A DNA stretch of 64,000 bases from Bordetella sp. LUAb4 (GTDB lineage: Bacteria > Pseudomonadota > Gammaproteobacteria > Burkholderiales > Burkholderiaceae_B), in contig NZ_JAHPZX010000002.1 of assembly GCF_021325795.1 (NCBI RefSeq), positions 744,001 through 808,000 on the forward strand, in the 5' to 3' direction. The position numbers and the translations under genes were made by a program. Position 1 is the first letter of the stretch. Each line of letters starts with the position of its first letter. Shown here piece by piece: positions 9,215 to 16,173 of this stretch. The notes beneath the pieces are model-generated. The model was not told the origin of the DNA. It saw only the letters and a list, made by a program, of their open reading frames with translations, and did not search any database.

Positions 9215-10209
9215 GTCGCGGCCTCCCTGGTCGCGGCACGGTCACAGGCATGCGCGTAAGGCACCACGCGCAGGACGCGATTGGCGTAGAAGCAAGGTTG
9301 CAGCGGGCGTTCGGCCATTTCGGTGGCACTGACCAGCGCCCGCACGGCCTGCTTGAAGTCGTCGCCGAAACTGGCGCCGCCGGCCAGGGGAATGTCCACG
9401 TCGACATCCCAATGTTCGGGGCCGAACGTCCATCCCGCCAGGCCTGCCCATCGAGCCAGCACTCGCCGCAGATTGCCGTCGCTTATTTCCGCGTGATATG
9501 CGGGTGTGATGGCAACGCGAGGCTGCGCCCCACCCATGGGGGGGCTACCTGCCCGCAACGGTGCAGCGCTTTGGCCAGGCCCTGGTGAACCTATTGTCGG
9601 ATTCGTCGCAATGCGGGCCGCGATTGCCGTGCCGGCCACGGCCGCCTGCGGGATCCTGGCGGCGCCATAAGCCGTGGTCGTATCGGCGGCGGGCTCCGTT
9701 GCGAAGTCCGCCGCGTCATCGGACGCCGCGCCCACCTGCCGCCGTGCCAGGGCGCGCAGGCTTCCTCCACGCATGACCAAGGCCGGCCATACGCCATCGA
9801 TCACCACATAAGGGTCGCGGCGTCGATAAGGGACAGGCCGTTCGCCGTGCCGGCCCACGGCAAAGATCGCCGGCAGGGGCTGACCAGGGGCGAAATGCAG
9901 CCACGTGCGGCGCCCATCGTCGAAGACCTGCAGCGGCGCCACCGCGCGTTCACCCGACAGCCGCCAACTGAAGTCGTAGGCAGCTTCCTGCTGAATGGTC
10001 TCCGGGGTGCTGTTCCCGGCGGTAGCCCCGGTGCTATCCCCGGTGCTATCCCGTGTGCTATCCCACGAGCGATCCCACGTACCACCCCGAGCACTATCCC
10101 GCGTGGTGTCCCGAGCCATCGCCCACGTGCCCGGCGACGCAGGCACGCAGGCGGCCAAACAAGGCAGGACCGTCAGACAAGCCGAGATTCGTTGAACTGC
10201 GCGATGCAT
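9211..10209 (-). CDS. pilL: Pilus lipoprotein with VirB9-like and TcpQ-like domains (PilL-type)
   Basis: This is the first gene of the pilus operon, 332 residues from ATG 10209, which has a GGAGG Shine-Dalgarno just upstream. The signal peptide ends in lipobox LAAC (Cys21). A stretch of four-residue repeats (Asp-Ser-Thr-Arg/Gly) follows. Next comes a segment resembling the N-terminal VirB9/TrbG/CagX fold (YDFSWRLSGERAVAPLQVFDDGRRTWLHF, FAVGRHGERPVPYRRRDPYVVID). The C-terminal domain (LRRVLARWAGLAGWTFGPEHWDVDVDIPLAG through FKQAVRALVSATE) resembles the TcpQ/PilL peptidoglycan-associated domain. It probably supports the PilN secretin. I infer the PilL name from the C-terminal domain and its place before pilN; the usual pilM between them is absent. 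Confidence 0.7.
   Translation of the reverse strand: MHRAVQRISACLTVLPCLAACVPASPGTWAMARDTTRDSARGGTWDRSWDSTRDSTGDSTGATAGNSTPETIQQEAAYDFSWRLSGERAVAPLQVFDDGRRTWLHFAPGQPLPAIFAVGRHGERPVPYRRRDPYVVIDGVWPALVMRGGSLRALARRQVGAASDDAADFATEPAADTTTAYGAARIPQAAVAGTAIAARIATNPTIGSPGPGQSAAPLRAGSPPMGGAQPRVAITPAYHAEISDGNLRRVLARWAGLAGWTFGPEHWDVDVDIPLAGGASFGDDFKQAVRALVSATEMAERPLQPCFYANRVLRVVPYAHACDRAATREAAT
10026..10121. repeat. Eight 12-bp degenerate tandem repeats in pilL
   Basis: Eight consecutive 12-bp units occur on the plus strand. The first two are identical (CCCCGGTGCTAT) and the rest are diverged versions beginning CCC. Read on the minus strand they encode tetrapeptides of the Asp-Ser-Thr-Arg/Gly type immediately after the lipidated cysteine, a plausible flexible tether. 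Copy-number changes would stay in frame. Confidence 0.8.
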
Positions 10210-10412
10210 GGTGCCTCCACGCGATGCGCACCGGTACGGCGCGCGACACATGCATGGTGGCCCTGCCCTTTACGCTCAACAAGATCGGCTTATACGGATG
10301 GATGCTTCGGTCCTACCCCGTCCGGGCCTGCCTGATTCGCCGCGGCTTCGTTCGGTCCAAGAGCGTCCGGTCCCTACGACGTGCGGTCTTGCCTCGTTCA
10401 GCCCTGCCTGGC

Positions 10413-11159
10413 TCACTGCAGTCCACCCGCCACTTTCAGATGGTCGCCCGTGATCCAGCGCGCATCGTCGGAGGCGAGAAACGCCGCCACATCACCTATG
10501 TCGCTGGGCTGACCCGCGCGGCCCAGCGGAGTGATGGCAACCATGCCGGCCGCCTGGTCCGAGCCGGTGATACCGCCGCTGTGCGTACCTTCCGTTTCGG
10601 TATAGCCAGGATTGATGGCATTCACGCGGATCTTGCGCGGCCCCAGTTCCTTGGCCAGCACGGATGTGATGCTGTCGATCGCGCCCTTGGTGCCACTGTA
10701 GATGGCCGTCGCTGGTGGCAGTATGGAAGTAATGGTCGAACTGATGTTGATGATGCTTGCGCCCTCGCCCAGATACTTCACGGCCGCCTTGGTCATCAAC
10801 AGCGTGCCCAGCACGTTGGTGCTGAATTGACGAGCGAATTCCGCTTCGGTCACGTCTTCGATGGCGCCGAACGCATACACGCCCGAATTGTTCACCAAAA
10901 CGTCCAGACGACCGAATTCGTCGATGGCTTTCTGCACGAGTTTGACCGTATCGGCTTCCTGGGTGACGTCACCCCCCACCGCGACCGCGCGGCCGCCTGC
11001 TTGCTTGATTTCCGCGACCACCGCATCGGCGCCCGCCTGGCTGCTCGAATACGTGACCACCACCGCGGCACCCCGCGCGGCCAGCGCCTTGGCGATGCCG
11101 GCACCGATGCCTTTCGATGCGCCGGTGACCAGCGCGACCTTGCCTTCAAGTTTGCTCAT
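10413..11159 (-). CDS. SDR-family NAD(P)-dependent oxidoreductase
   Basis: This is a classical short-chain dehydrogenase of 248 residues with a cofactor loop TGASKGIG (12-19), NNSG at 90-93, and an active site of Ser140/141, Tyr154 and Lys158 (YSGTK). It also has the PGYTETEG and FLASDDARWITGD segments typical of 3-oxoacyl-ACP-reductase-like enzymes. The substrate cannot be read from sequence. ATG 11159 follows GGGAAGA and begins MSKLEGKVALVTG; an in-frame upstream ATG would add 30 unrelated residues. It lies 105 bp downstream of the Rrf2-type regulator on the same strand, so it is probably that regulator's target and cotranscribed with it. Confidence 0.9.
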   Translation of the reverse strand: MSKLEGKVALVTGASKGIGAGIAKALAARGAAVVVTYSSSQAGADAVVAEIKQAGGRAVAVGGDVTQEADTVKLVQKAIDEFGRLDVLVNNSGVYAFGAIEDVTEAEFARQFSTNVLGTLLMTKAAVKYLGEGASIINISSTITSILPPATAIYSGTKGAIDSITSVLAKELGPRKIRVNAINPGYTETEGTHSGGITGSDQAAGMVAITPLGRAGQPSDIGDVAAFLASDDARWITGDHLKVAGGLQ

Positions 11160-11264
11160 GATGTCTTCCCGAATATGAACTGGATTGTGGTGAACTGGAT
11201 TGTGCCAATTAAAGTAACAATAAAGAGCGAAAAAACCGGCGAAAAACAAAGACTCAACACATAC

Positions 11265-11690
11265 TCAACTAACCGTCTTGATCGCGGCAACGACGTCAGC
11301 CAGTGTCTGTCTGGCCAGACGCTGCTCGAATCCGCTTTGCGCCTCGCGCAGTACGGTCTCCATGCAGACCTTGATATTCCGGCTGACTTCACAGTTTTCC
11401 GCGGCGGGATAGCAATGCAGCGCGAACGCTTCAGGTGCCTGGCTCGCCCGATAGATATCGAGCAAGGTGATCCGCGCGGGCGGCCGCGCCAGCGAACAGG
11501 CCCCGTTCTTGCCACGCGTGGTCGTCACCAGGCCGGCCTTGGCCAACTTGGAAATCACCCTGCGCACAAAGCTGGGATCGGCATTCACACTGGCGGCCAA
11601 GTCCGTGGAACGCACCGGCTCTCCGTGATTGACGCCCAGGGCGGCCATCACATGAGAAGCAACGGAAAATTGGACATTGGTCTTGGACAC
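11265..11690 (-). CDS. Rrf2-family transcriptional regulator
   Basis: This 141-residue Rrf2 regulator has a winged helix from about residue 5 to 60 (SVASHVMAALG, STDLAASVNADPSFVRRVISKLAKAGLV) and a wing TRGKNGACSL. The C-terminal part has three cysteines, Cys93, Cys100 and Cys109 (HCYPAAENC...VCMET). That C-x6-C-x8-C pattern differs from the C-x5-C-x7-C of NsrR, so a Fe-S cluster or thiol switch is possible but unproven. I chose GTG 11690 because the family N-terminus begins there (VSKTNVQFS). A dyad and a -10 box lie immediately upstream, and upstream in-frame ATGs would read through them. The SDR gene follows. Confidence 0.85.
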   Translation of the reverse strand: MSKTNVQFSVASHVMAALGVNHGEPVRSTDLAASVNADPSFVRRVISKLAKAGLVTTTRGKNGACSLARPPARITLLDIYRASQAPEAFALHCYPAAENCEVSRNIKVCMETVLREAQSGFEQRLARQTLADVVAAIKTVS

Positions 11691-11725
11691 AAATGTGATT
11701 ATAAGGATCACATTTAATAATGCAA
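11691..11725 (-). promoter_or_regulatory. Promoter of the rrf2 gene with a perfect operator-like dyad
   Basis: Left arm AAATGTGAT (11691-11699) and right arm ATCACATTT (11707-11715) form a perfect 9-bp inverted repeat around 7 bp. Inside it, the minus strand carries TATAAT (11703-11698). TTGCAT (11725-11720) is a -35 match at 16-bp spacing. The position fits an autoregulatory operator. Transcription would start about 7 bp below the -10, at the GTG codon itself, so the message may be leaderless. Confidence 0.65.
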
Positions 11726-11790
11726 GCCTTAAACGAAGCAAGTCTTGAATGAAACAAGCATCAAATACGGCAAGCCTCGATCGAGCGCAT

Positions 11791-11824
11791 AAAAAAGAGA
11801 CCTGCGCATCACACACAGGTCTCT
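11791..11824 (-). terminator. Intrinsic terminator downstream of the ugpB-like gene
   Basis: A perfect 9-bp stem (AGAGACCTG 11796-11804 with CAGGTCTCT 11816-11824) with an 11-nt loop is followed on the minus strand by six T. It lies 68 bp past the solute-binding-protein stop codon and separates it from the rrf2 promoter. Confidence 0.9.
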
Positions 11825-11891
11825 CGTCTGTCCCCGCAATCACGAACATCACGCCCCCCGTCGGCATACATGCCGCGGGGGTACGCAACGC

Positions 11892-13229
11892 TTACTTCTG
11901 TTCCGCGATCACCTTGGCTTGCGCGGCCGCCTTGTTCAGCGCCGCCATCGGCGGCGTCTTGCCGTCGATCGCTTCGTCCAACTCGCGGCTCAGCACCGGT
12001 TCGATGCGGCTGTAGTTGTTCATGCGGAAGCCGCGGCCGGTTTGCGCCGGCTGCGTGCGCATGGCGGTGACGAACTGCTGCGCGCCCGGGATCTTGCTGT
12101 AGTAGGACACATCCGAAGCGCGGAAAGCGGCCTCGGTCAGCGGCAGATAACCCGTCGTCTGATGCCACTCGGCGGCGATCACCGGCTTGGAGAGCCAGGC
12201 CAGGAAGGCCGCGGTGGCCTTGTCGGATGCCGCCGGATGGCCTTCCATCGCCCACAGCGCGCCGCCCGTCACGAAGGGACGGCCCGGGGTCGAGGTCGCT
12301 TGCGCATAGTACGGCAGCGGCGCTACACCGAAGCTCAGGCCCTTGGTGTTCATGAAATTGCCGATCGCGCCCGAACCCGACATCAACACGCCGCAGTTGC
12401 CCTTCGCGAACGACTGATCGGCTTCATCGCCTTGGGTGTGCTGCGTGAACAGCAGGGAACGCTTCCAGCTGGCCATGAGCGAAATATGGCGCATGAACAG
12501 GGTATCGAACTGCAGCTGCGGCACGGCCTTGGACTTGGTCACTTCCAGGCCGTTGTTGTTGCTGGCGTACAGCTGGTTATTCACCGCGGCCAGGCTCTCC
12601 AGATGCACGGCCACCTGATCGCTGGTGGCATACGGGCAATCCAGATCGGCCTTGTCGCGCAGCTTCAGCAGTTGATCCTGCAAGTCTGCCCAGGTGCGGG
12701 CGGGTGCATTGGAATCCAGGCCGGCCTTCTTGTAGTGCGAGATGTTGTAGAACATCACCGGCACTTCGGCCATCAGGGGGAAGGCCAGCAGGCGGCCCTT
12801 GGCATCCCGCGTGAAGCTGGTGGTGGCCGGCAGGAACCAGGCGATATCCTTGATCGGGTACTTGGCCAGCAGCTCGTACAGCGGCTTGATGGCCTTGAAT
12901 TCCGCCACGGCTTCGGGCGAACGGTCGTCATCCAGTTCGATCAGGTTGGGCTGGCGCTTGGCCTTCACCGCGGCGCTGGCTTCCTGCTTCAGGGCTTGCG
13001 GCGTGGCAAAGCCGCGCAGCTTGACCTCCACATCGCCCTGCTCCTTGTTGTACTGCTTGACCAGCTTGTCCAGTTCAGCCTGGTTGGCATTCGTCAACGT
13101 GTGCCAGACTTCGATCTGGACGGGTGCCGCATGCGCCACGCCACCCAACGCCAGCGCGGCCCCGAATACCCATGCGCGCCCGCGGACACGCACGGCACCG
13201 GCAGGACTCATCTTTTGCAGTGTCTTCAT
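11892..13229 (-). CDS. ABC transporter periplasmic solute-binding protein, UgpB-like
   Basis: This is a 445-residue family 1 extracellular solute-binding protein, most like UgpB, which captures sn-glycerol-3-phosphate or related substrates in the periplasm. It has a signal peptide (cleavage after VAHA near residue 34), then VQIEVWHTLTNANQAELDKLV, FYNISHYKKAG, a region from VLMSGSGAIGNF, and PFVTGGALWAME, all typical of UgpB-type proteins. No permease or ATPase gene is adjacent. It starts 5 bp after the dadA stop, so the two are cotranscribed, an unusual pairing that suggests an amino-acid-linked or different ligand. A strong terminator follows. ATG 13211 is an alternative start. Confidence 0.85.
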   Translation of the reverse strand: MKTLQKMSPAGAVRVRGRAWVFGAALALGGVAHAAPVQIEVWHTLTNANQAELDKLVKQYNKEQGDVEVKLRGFATPQALKQEASAAVKAKRQPNLIELDDDRSPEAVAEFKAIKPLYELLAKYPIKDIAWFLPATTSFTRDAKGRLLAFPLMAEVPVMFYNISHYKKAGLDSNAPARTWADLQDQLLKLRDKADLDCPYATSDQVAVHLESLAAVNNQLYASNNNGLEVTKSKAVPQLQFDTLFMRHISLMASWKRSLLFTQHTQGDEADQSFAKGNCGVLMSGSGAIGNFMNTKGLSFGVAPLPYYAQATSTPGRPFVTGGALWAMEGHPAASDKATAAFLAWLSKPVIAAEWHQTTGYLPLTEAAFRASDVSYYSKIPGAQQFVTAMRTQPAQTGRGFRMNNYSRIEPVLSRELDEAIDGKTPPMAALNKAAAQAKVIAEQK

Positions 13230-13234
13230 AGATC

Positions 13235-14491
13235 TTAGATACCAAGGAAAGGAAATTCCGGCTCAGGCCGCGAGCCATTGATCAGATCGGCCAAAGCCCG
13301 GCCCGAACCCACCCCCATGGTCCAGCCCAGCGTTCCATGGCCTGTATTCAAATACAGGTTGGGAATGCGGGTGCGACCGATCAGGGGCACGTTCGACGGG
13401 GTGGACGGACGCAAGCCCGACCAGTAGCTGACGCGATCGAAATCGAGCGCGTCGGGAAAGAGTTCGCGCGCCAGGCGCGTCATGGCGTCACAACGCGCAG
13501 GATTCAGAGCGCGGTCGTAGCCGGAAAGTTCCGCGGTGCCGGCCATGCGCAAGCGGTCGCCCAGGCGCGAAAACACCACTTTGTGGCTGCTATCGGTCAG
13601 GCTGACCGTGGGCGCGCCGGCAGCGTCCAGCACGGGGAACGTGGCGGAGTAGCCTTTGGCGGGATAGACGTTGCAGGGGATGCCCAGCGGCCGCACCAGC
13701 AAGGGGGTGAAGCTGCCCATGGCCACCACGAACGCGTCGGCGTCGAGCCGGCCATAGGCGCCGTCGGGCGCAATGGTTTCGGCGCCGGACACGGCCCCGC
13801 CCGCGGTCAGCAAGCGGGTGACGGAGGTGGAGTAGCGAAACTCGACACCGGCCGTCTCGCACTGGCGCGCCAGCGCGGCGGTGAACACGTGGACATCGCC
13901 GCTTTCGTCTTCGGGGGTGTAGTCGCCACCGACGATGTTGGGCCGTTGCCGGGCCAACGCCGGTTCGATGGCGATGACTTCGTCAGCGCTGAGGATGCGG
14001 CGCTCGACGCCGAAATCGCGCATGACGCCGGCGGCCTTCTGCGACAGTTCGAACTCGGCGCTGTCGCGGTAGAAATTCAGGATGCCGCGTTCGAGGTGAT
14101 CGTATTGGATGCCCAGTTCGGCGCGCATGCCGCGCAATGTCGCGCGGCTGTATTCGGCCAGGCGCACCATGGCACGGATATTGGGTGCGAGGCGGCCGGG
14201 CAGGCATTGGCGCAGGAAGGACAGGCCCCAGGCCCACTGGTACAGGTCGAGCCGCGGCCGGAACAGCAGCGGCGCGTCCTCCTGGAACATCCACTTGATC
14301 AGCTTGAGCGGCGCCTGCGGATTGGCCCACGGTTCGGCGTAAGAAACGGAGATCTGGCCGCCATTGGCGAAGCTGGTTTCCTGCGCGGGACCGGTTTGGC
14401 GGTCGACAACGACGACCTCGTGGCCAATGCGACGCAGCCACCAGGCGGTGGACGTGCCGATGATGCCACTACCCAATACCGCAATTTTCAT
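13235..14491 (-). CDS. dadA: D-amino acid dehydrogenase (DadA-type FAD oxidoreductase)
   Basis: This is a membrane-associated FAD enzyme of 418 residues that oxidises D-amino acids to keto acids and passes electrons to the respiratory chain. It has the dinucleotide motif GSGIIGTSTAWWL at residues 7-19, then FANGGQISVSYAEPWANP, LRQCLPGRLAPN, VYPAKGYSATF, YWSGLRPSTPSNVPLIGRT and GHGTLGWTMGVGSGRALADLI, matching DadA along its length. ATG 14491 was chosen because the Rossmann motif begins right after it (MKIAVLGSG). The gene is followed at 5 bp by a solute-binding protein. No alanine racemase (dadX) is adjacent. Tandem 15-bp repeats lie in its leader. Confidence 0.92.
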   Translation of the reverse strand: MKIAVLGSGIIGTSTAWWLRRIGHEVVVVDRQTGPAQETSFANGGQISVSYAEPWANPQAPLKLIKWMFQEDAPLLFRPRLDLYQWAWGLSFLRQCLPGRLAPNIRAMVRLAEYSRATLRGMRAELGIQYDHLERGILNFYRDSAEFELSQKAAGVMRDFGVERRILSADEVIAIEPALARQRPNIVGGDYTPEDESGDVHVFTAALARQCETAGVEFRYSTSVTRLLTAGGAVSGAETIAPDGAYGRLDADAFVVAMGSFTPLLVRPLGIPCNVYPAKGYSATFPVLDAAGAPTVSLTDSSHKVVFSRLGDRLRMAGTAELSGYDRALNPARCDAMTRLARELFPDALDFDRVSYWSGLRPSTPSNVPLIGRTRIPNLYLNTGHGTLGWTMGVGSGRALADLINGSRPEPEFPFLGI

Positions 14492-14870
14492 TCGCTTAGG
14501 GCCTTTGATACTGGAAACGCGCGGAAGCGGCCAGCGGCGGCCGCGGGACGGATCGGGTGAATCCGGATCGAGTGAATCAGAATCAACCGACCCGAATGAT
14601 CCTGGAATCGCGAGTGTACCCTGGCCGCAAGGGGCCGCCAGCCGCATTGTGCAGGCTAGTAATTACCTTGTTACACAAGTCATAGAAGCCGGCCGCTGGG
14701 GCAATCCTTGACGTTTCGCGTAACGCATTGCCGGGGCGTTGGACTGCGGTCGCGGTAGCTGCTGCGGCACTGGGCACTTGGGCACTTGGCGGCCCGGCGT
14801 CTGCCAGTACCGCCCACCCGGCCGCTGCGTCCCAAAACAGACCTCGGCCGGCCGGTAGGCACAAAGTGCC
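14492..14870. other. 379-bp gap upstream of dadA
   Basis: This non-coding interval lies between the reductase stop and the dadA start, both on the minus strand. It holds a perfect-length 15-bp tandem duplication (14549-14578), a short GGGCACTTG duplication near 14775-14790, and presumably the dadA promoter. I see no convincing -10/-35 pair, no RNA gene and no credible protein. The short ORFs here have no recognisable sequence. Confidence 0.6.
14549..14578. repeat. 15-bp tandem duplication in the dadA leader
   Basis: CGGATCGGGTGAATC (14549-14563) is followed directly by CGGATCGAGTGAATC (14564-14578), one mismatch in 15, located 58-87 bp upstream of the dadA start. A tandem regulator-binding site is one reading. 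Confidence 0.8.
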
Positions 14871-15926
14871 TCAGGGGCGCGCCAGGGCCAGATCGGCTTC
14901 GGACGTGAAGGCGTCCGCATAGAACTCTTCGGCCGGCAAGCCGCACTGGGCGGTGAATTCCCGTCTTGCGGCGTCGACCATGGGCGGGGCGCCGCAGGCA
15001 TACACCTGGTACCCGGCCAGGTCCGGCAGATCCTGCATGACGGCCTCGTGCACGAAGCCCGTGCGGCCGCTCCAACCGTCTTCCTGCAACGCATCGGAAA
15101 TGACGGGGATGAATTGGAAATCGGGCATGTTGGCGGCCCAGCCGGCGGCCATTTCGCTCATATAGAGGTCGCGCGGACGGCGGCCGCCCCAGTACACGCG
15201 CACCGGCCGGGTGATCTGCTTGTGCTGCATGTGCTCGACCATGGCCTTGATGGGCGCGAAGCCGGTGCCGCTGGCCAGGAAGACGATGGGCTTGTCGCTG
15301 TCCTCGCGCAGGAAGAAGGAACCGAAGGGGCCTTCGATCCTCAGGATTTCGCGTTCTTTCATCTGCGTGGTGCCCGTGCCGAACACATGGTCGGTGAAAT
15401 ATCCACCCGGCATGTGGCGGATGTGCAATTCCAGCGGGCTGCCCGCATGCGGCGGGGTCGCCATGGAATAGCTGCGGCGGCGGCCTTCCTTGAGGATCAG
15501 TTCGATGTACTGGCCGGCGTAGAAGCGGAATTCCTCGGCGGCGGGCAACTGCAGCTTGAGCACGGCGACGTCTTCGCCCAGGCGTTCGATCGAGGTCACG
15601 CGCGAGGGCAGCTTGCGGATCTGGATGTCGCTGGCCAGGCGCACCTCGGCCGATTCGACCAACAGGTCAGACGCGGGCCTGACCTGGCACAGCAGGGTAT
15701 AGCCGGCCGCCATCTCTTCGGGCGCCAGCACCTGGGCCGGATACGGACCCGCGTCGTATTCGCCGGAAACCACCTTGCCCTTGCAGGTCGAACACGCGCC
15801 GCTGCGGCAGCTGTAGGGAAGTACGATGCCTGCCGCCAGCGCGGCGTCGAGCACGGTCTGGCCGCTTTCAATGGGAAATTGATGCTGGCTGGGCGTGAGG
15901 GTGACCTGGAAACTCATGGTGAACAT
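14871..15926 (-). CDS. 2Fe-2S/FAD/NAD(P) reductase of the CDP-6-deoxy-delta-3,4-glucoseen reductase family
   Basis: This is a 351-residue electron-transfer reductase. The N-terminal plant-type ferredoxin domain has its cluster ligands Cys40, Cys45, Cys48 (YSCRSGACSTC) and Cys80 (LLCQV). The FAD-binding barrel has RRSYSMATPPH, and the NAD(P) domain has FLASGTGFAPIKAMVEHM, YWGGRRPRDLY and YACGAPPMVDAAR. This is the layout of AscD/RfbI-like and phenol-hydroxylase-type reductases. In this lineage such genes are annotated as CDP-6-deoxy-glucoseen reductases, but no sugar-synthesis or oxygenase partner is adjacent, so the acceptor is unknown. ATG 15926 and ATG 15917 (MSFQVTL) are both possible starts. 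Confidence 0.85.
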   Translation of the reverse strand: MFTMSFQVTLTPSQHQFPIESGQTVLDAALAAGIVLPYSCRSGACSTCKGKVVSGEYDAGPYPAQVLAPEEMAAGYTLLCQVRPASDLLVESAEVRLASDIQIRKLPSRVTSIERLGEDVAVLKLQLPAAEEFRFYAGQYIELILKEGRRRSYSMATPPHAGSPLELHIRHMPGGYFTDHVFGTGTTQMKEREILRIEGPFGSFFLREDSDKPIVFLASGTGFAPIKAMVEHMQHKQITRPVRVYWGGRRPRDLYMSEMAAGWAANMPDFQFIPVISDALQEDGWSGRTGFVHEAVMQDLPDLAGYQVYACGAPPMVDAARREFTAQCGLPAEEFYADAFTSEADLALARP

Positions 15927-15981
15927 TCTGCCTATGGACGAGGCCGGCGCGGAGCGAAGGATGATTCCGTCTAGCCGGAGC

Positions 15982-16029
15982 GCTACGGAGCAATGCCGGG
16001 TGATCGCGGAGAGCTACGGAGCAATGCCG
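15982..16029. repeat. 17-bp direct repeat, two copies
   Basis: GCTACGGAGCAATGCCG occurs at 15982-15998 and again, identically, at 16013-16029, 31 bp apart (about three helical turns). It lies in the 247-bp gap between the MOSC gene stop and the reductase start, which otherwise shows nothing coding. Its position upstream of the reductase is compatible with a regulator-binding pair. Confidence 0.8.
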
Positions 16030-16173
16030 ATTGATTGGTTAATCGGGCATTTTAGTGTTTTTGGAATAGATGGTTGTGTCGCCGGGCCCGCCGCGGGCTG
16101 TGTGCCGTTAATGGGCTGAGTGCCGCTGGTGAACGAAAGGCCAGGCCCGAATAGTGTCCGGAAAGAAGCCGCG

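Noticed and set aside
620-10209. The GspE/GspF-like genes could suggest a type II secretion system.
   Set aside because: The prepilin leaders are long, the secretin is a PilN-like lipoprotein, and PilL, PilO, PilP and PilV types are present in thin-pilus order. No gspC, gspG to gspM set is seen.
11691-11715. The dyad looks like a CRP/FNR-type site (TGTGA...TCACA).
   Set aside because: The spacing between TGTGA and TCACA is 9 bp instead of the 6 bp CRP needs, and it lies on the promoter of an Rrf2 gene, so an Rrf2 operator is the better reading.
10053-11717. A 554-codon plus-strand open frame across the SDR and Rrf2 genes.
   Set aside because: It is antisense to two well-supported genes, has no recognisable domain and results from high GC content, like other long antisense frames at 374-1240, 7778-9259, 11919-13238, 13337-14560 and 30525-31742.
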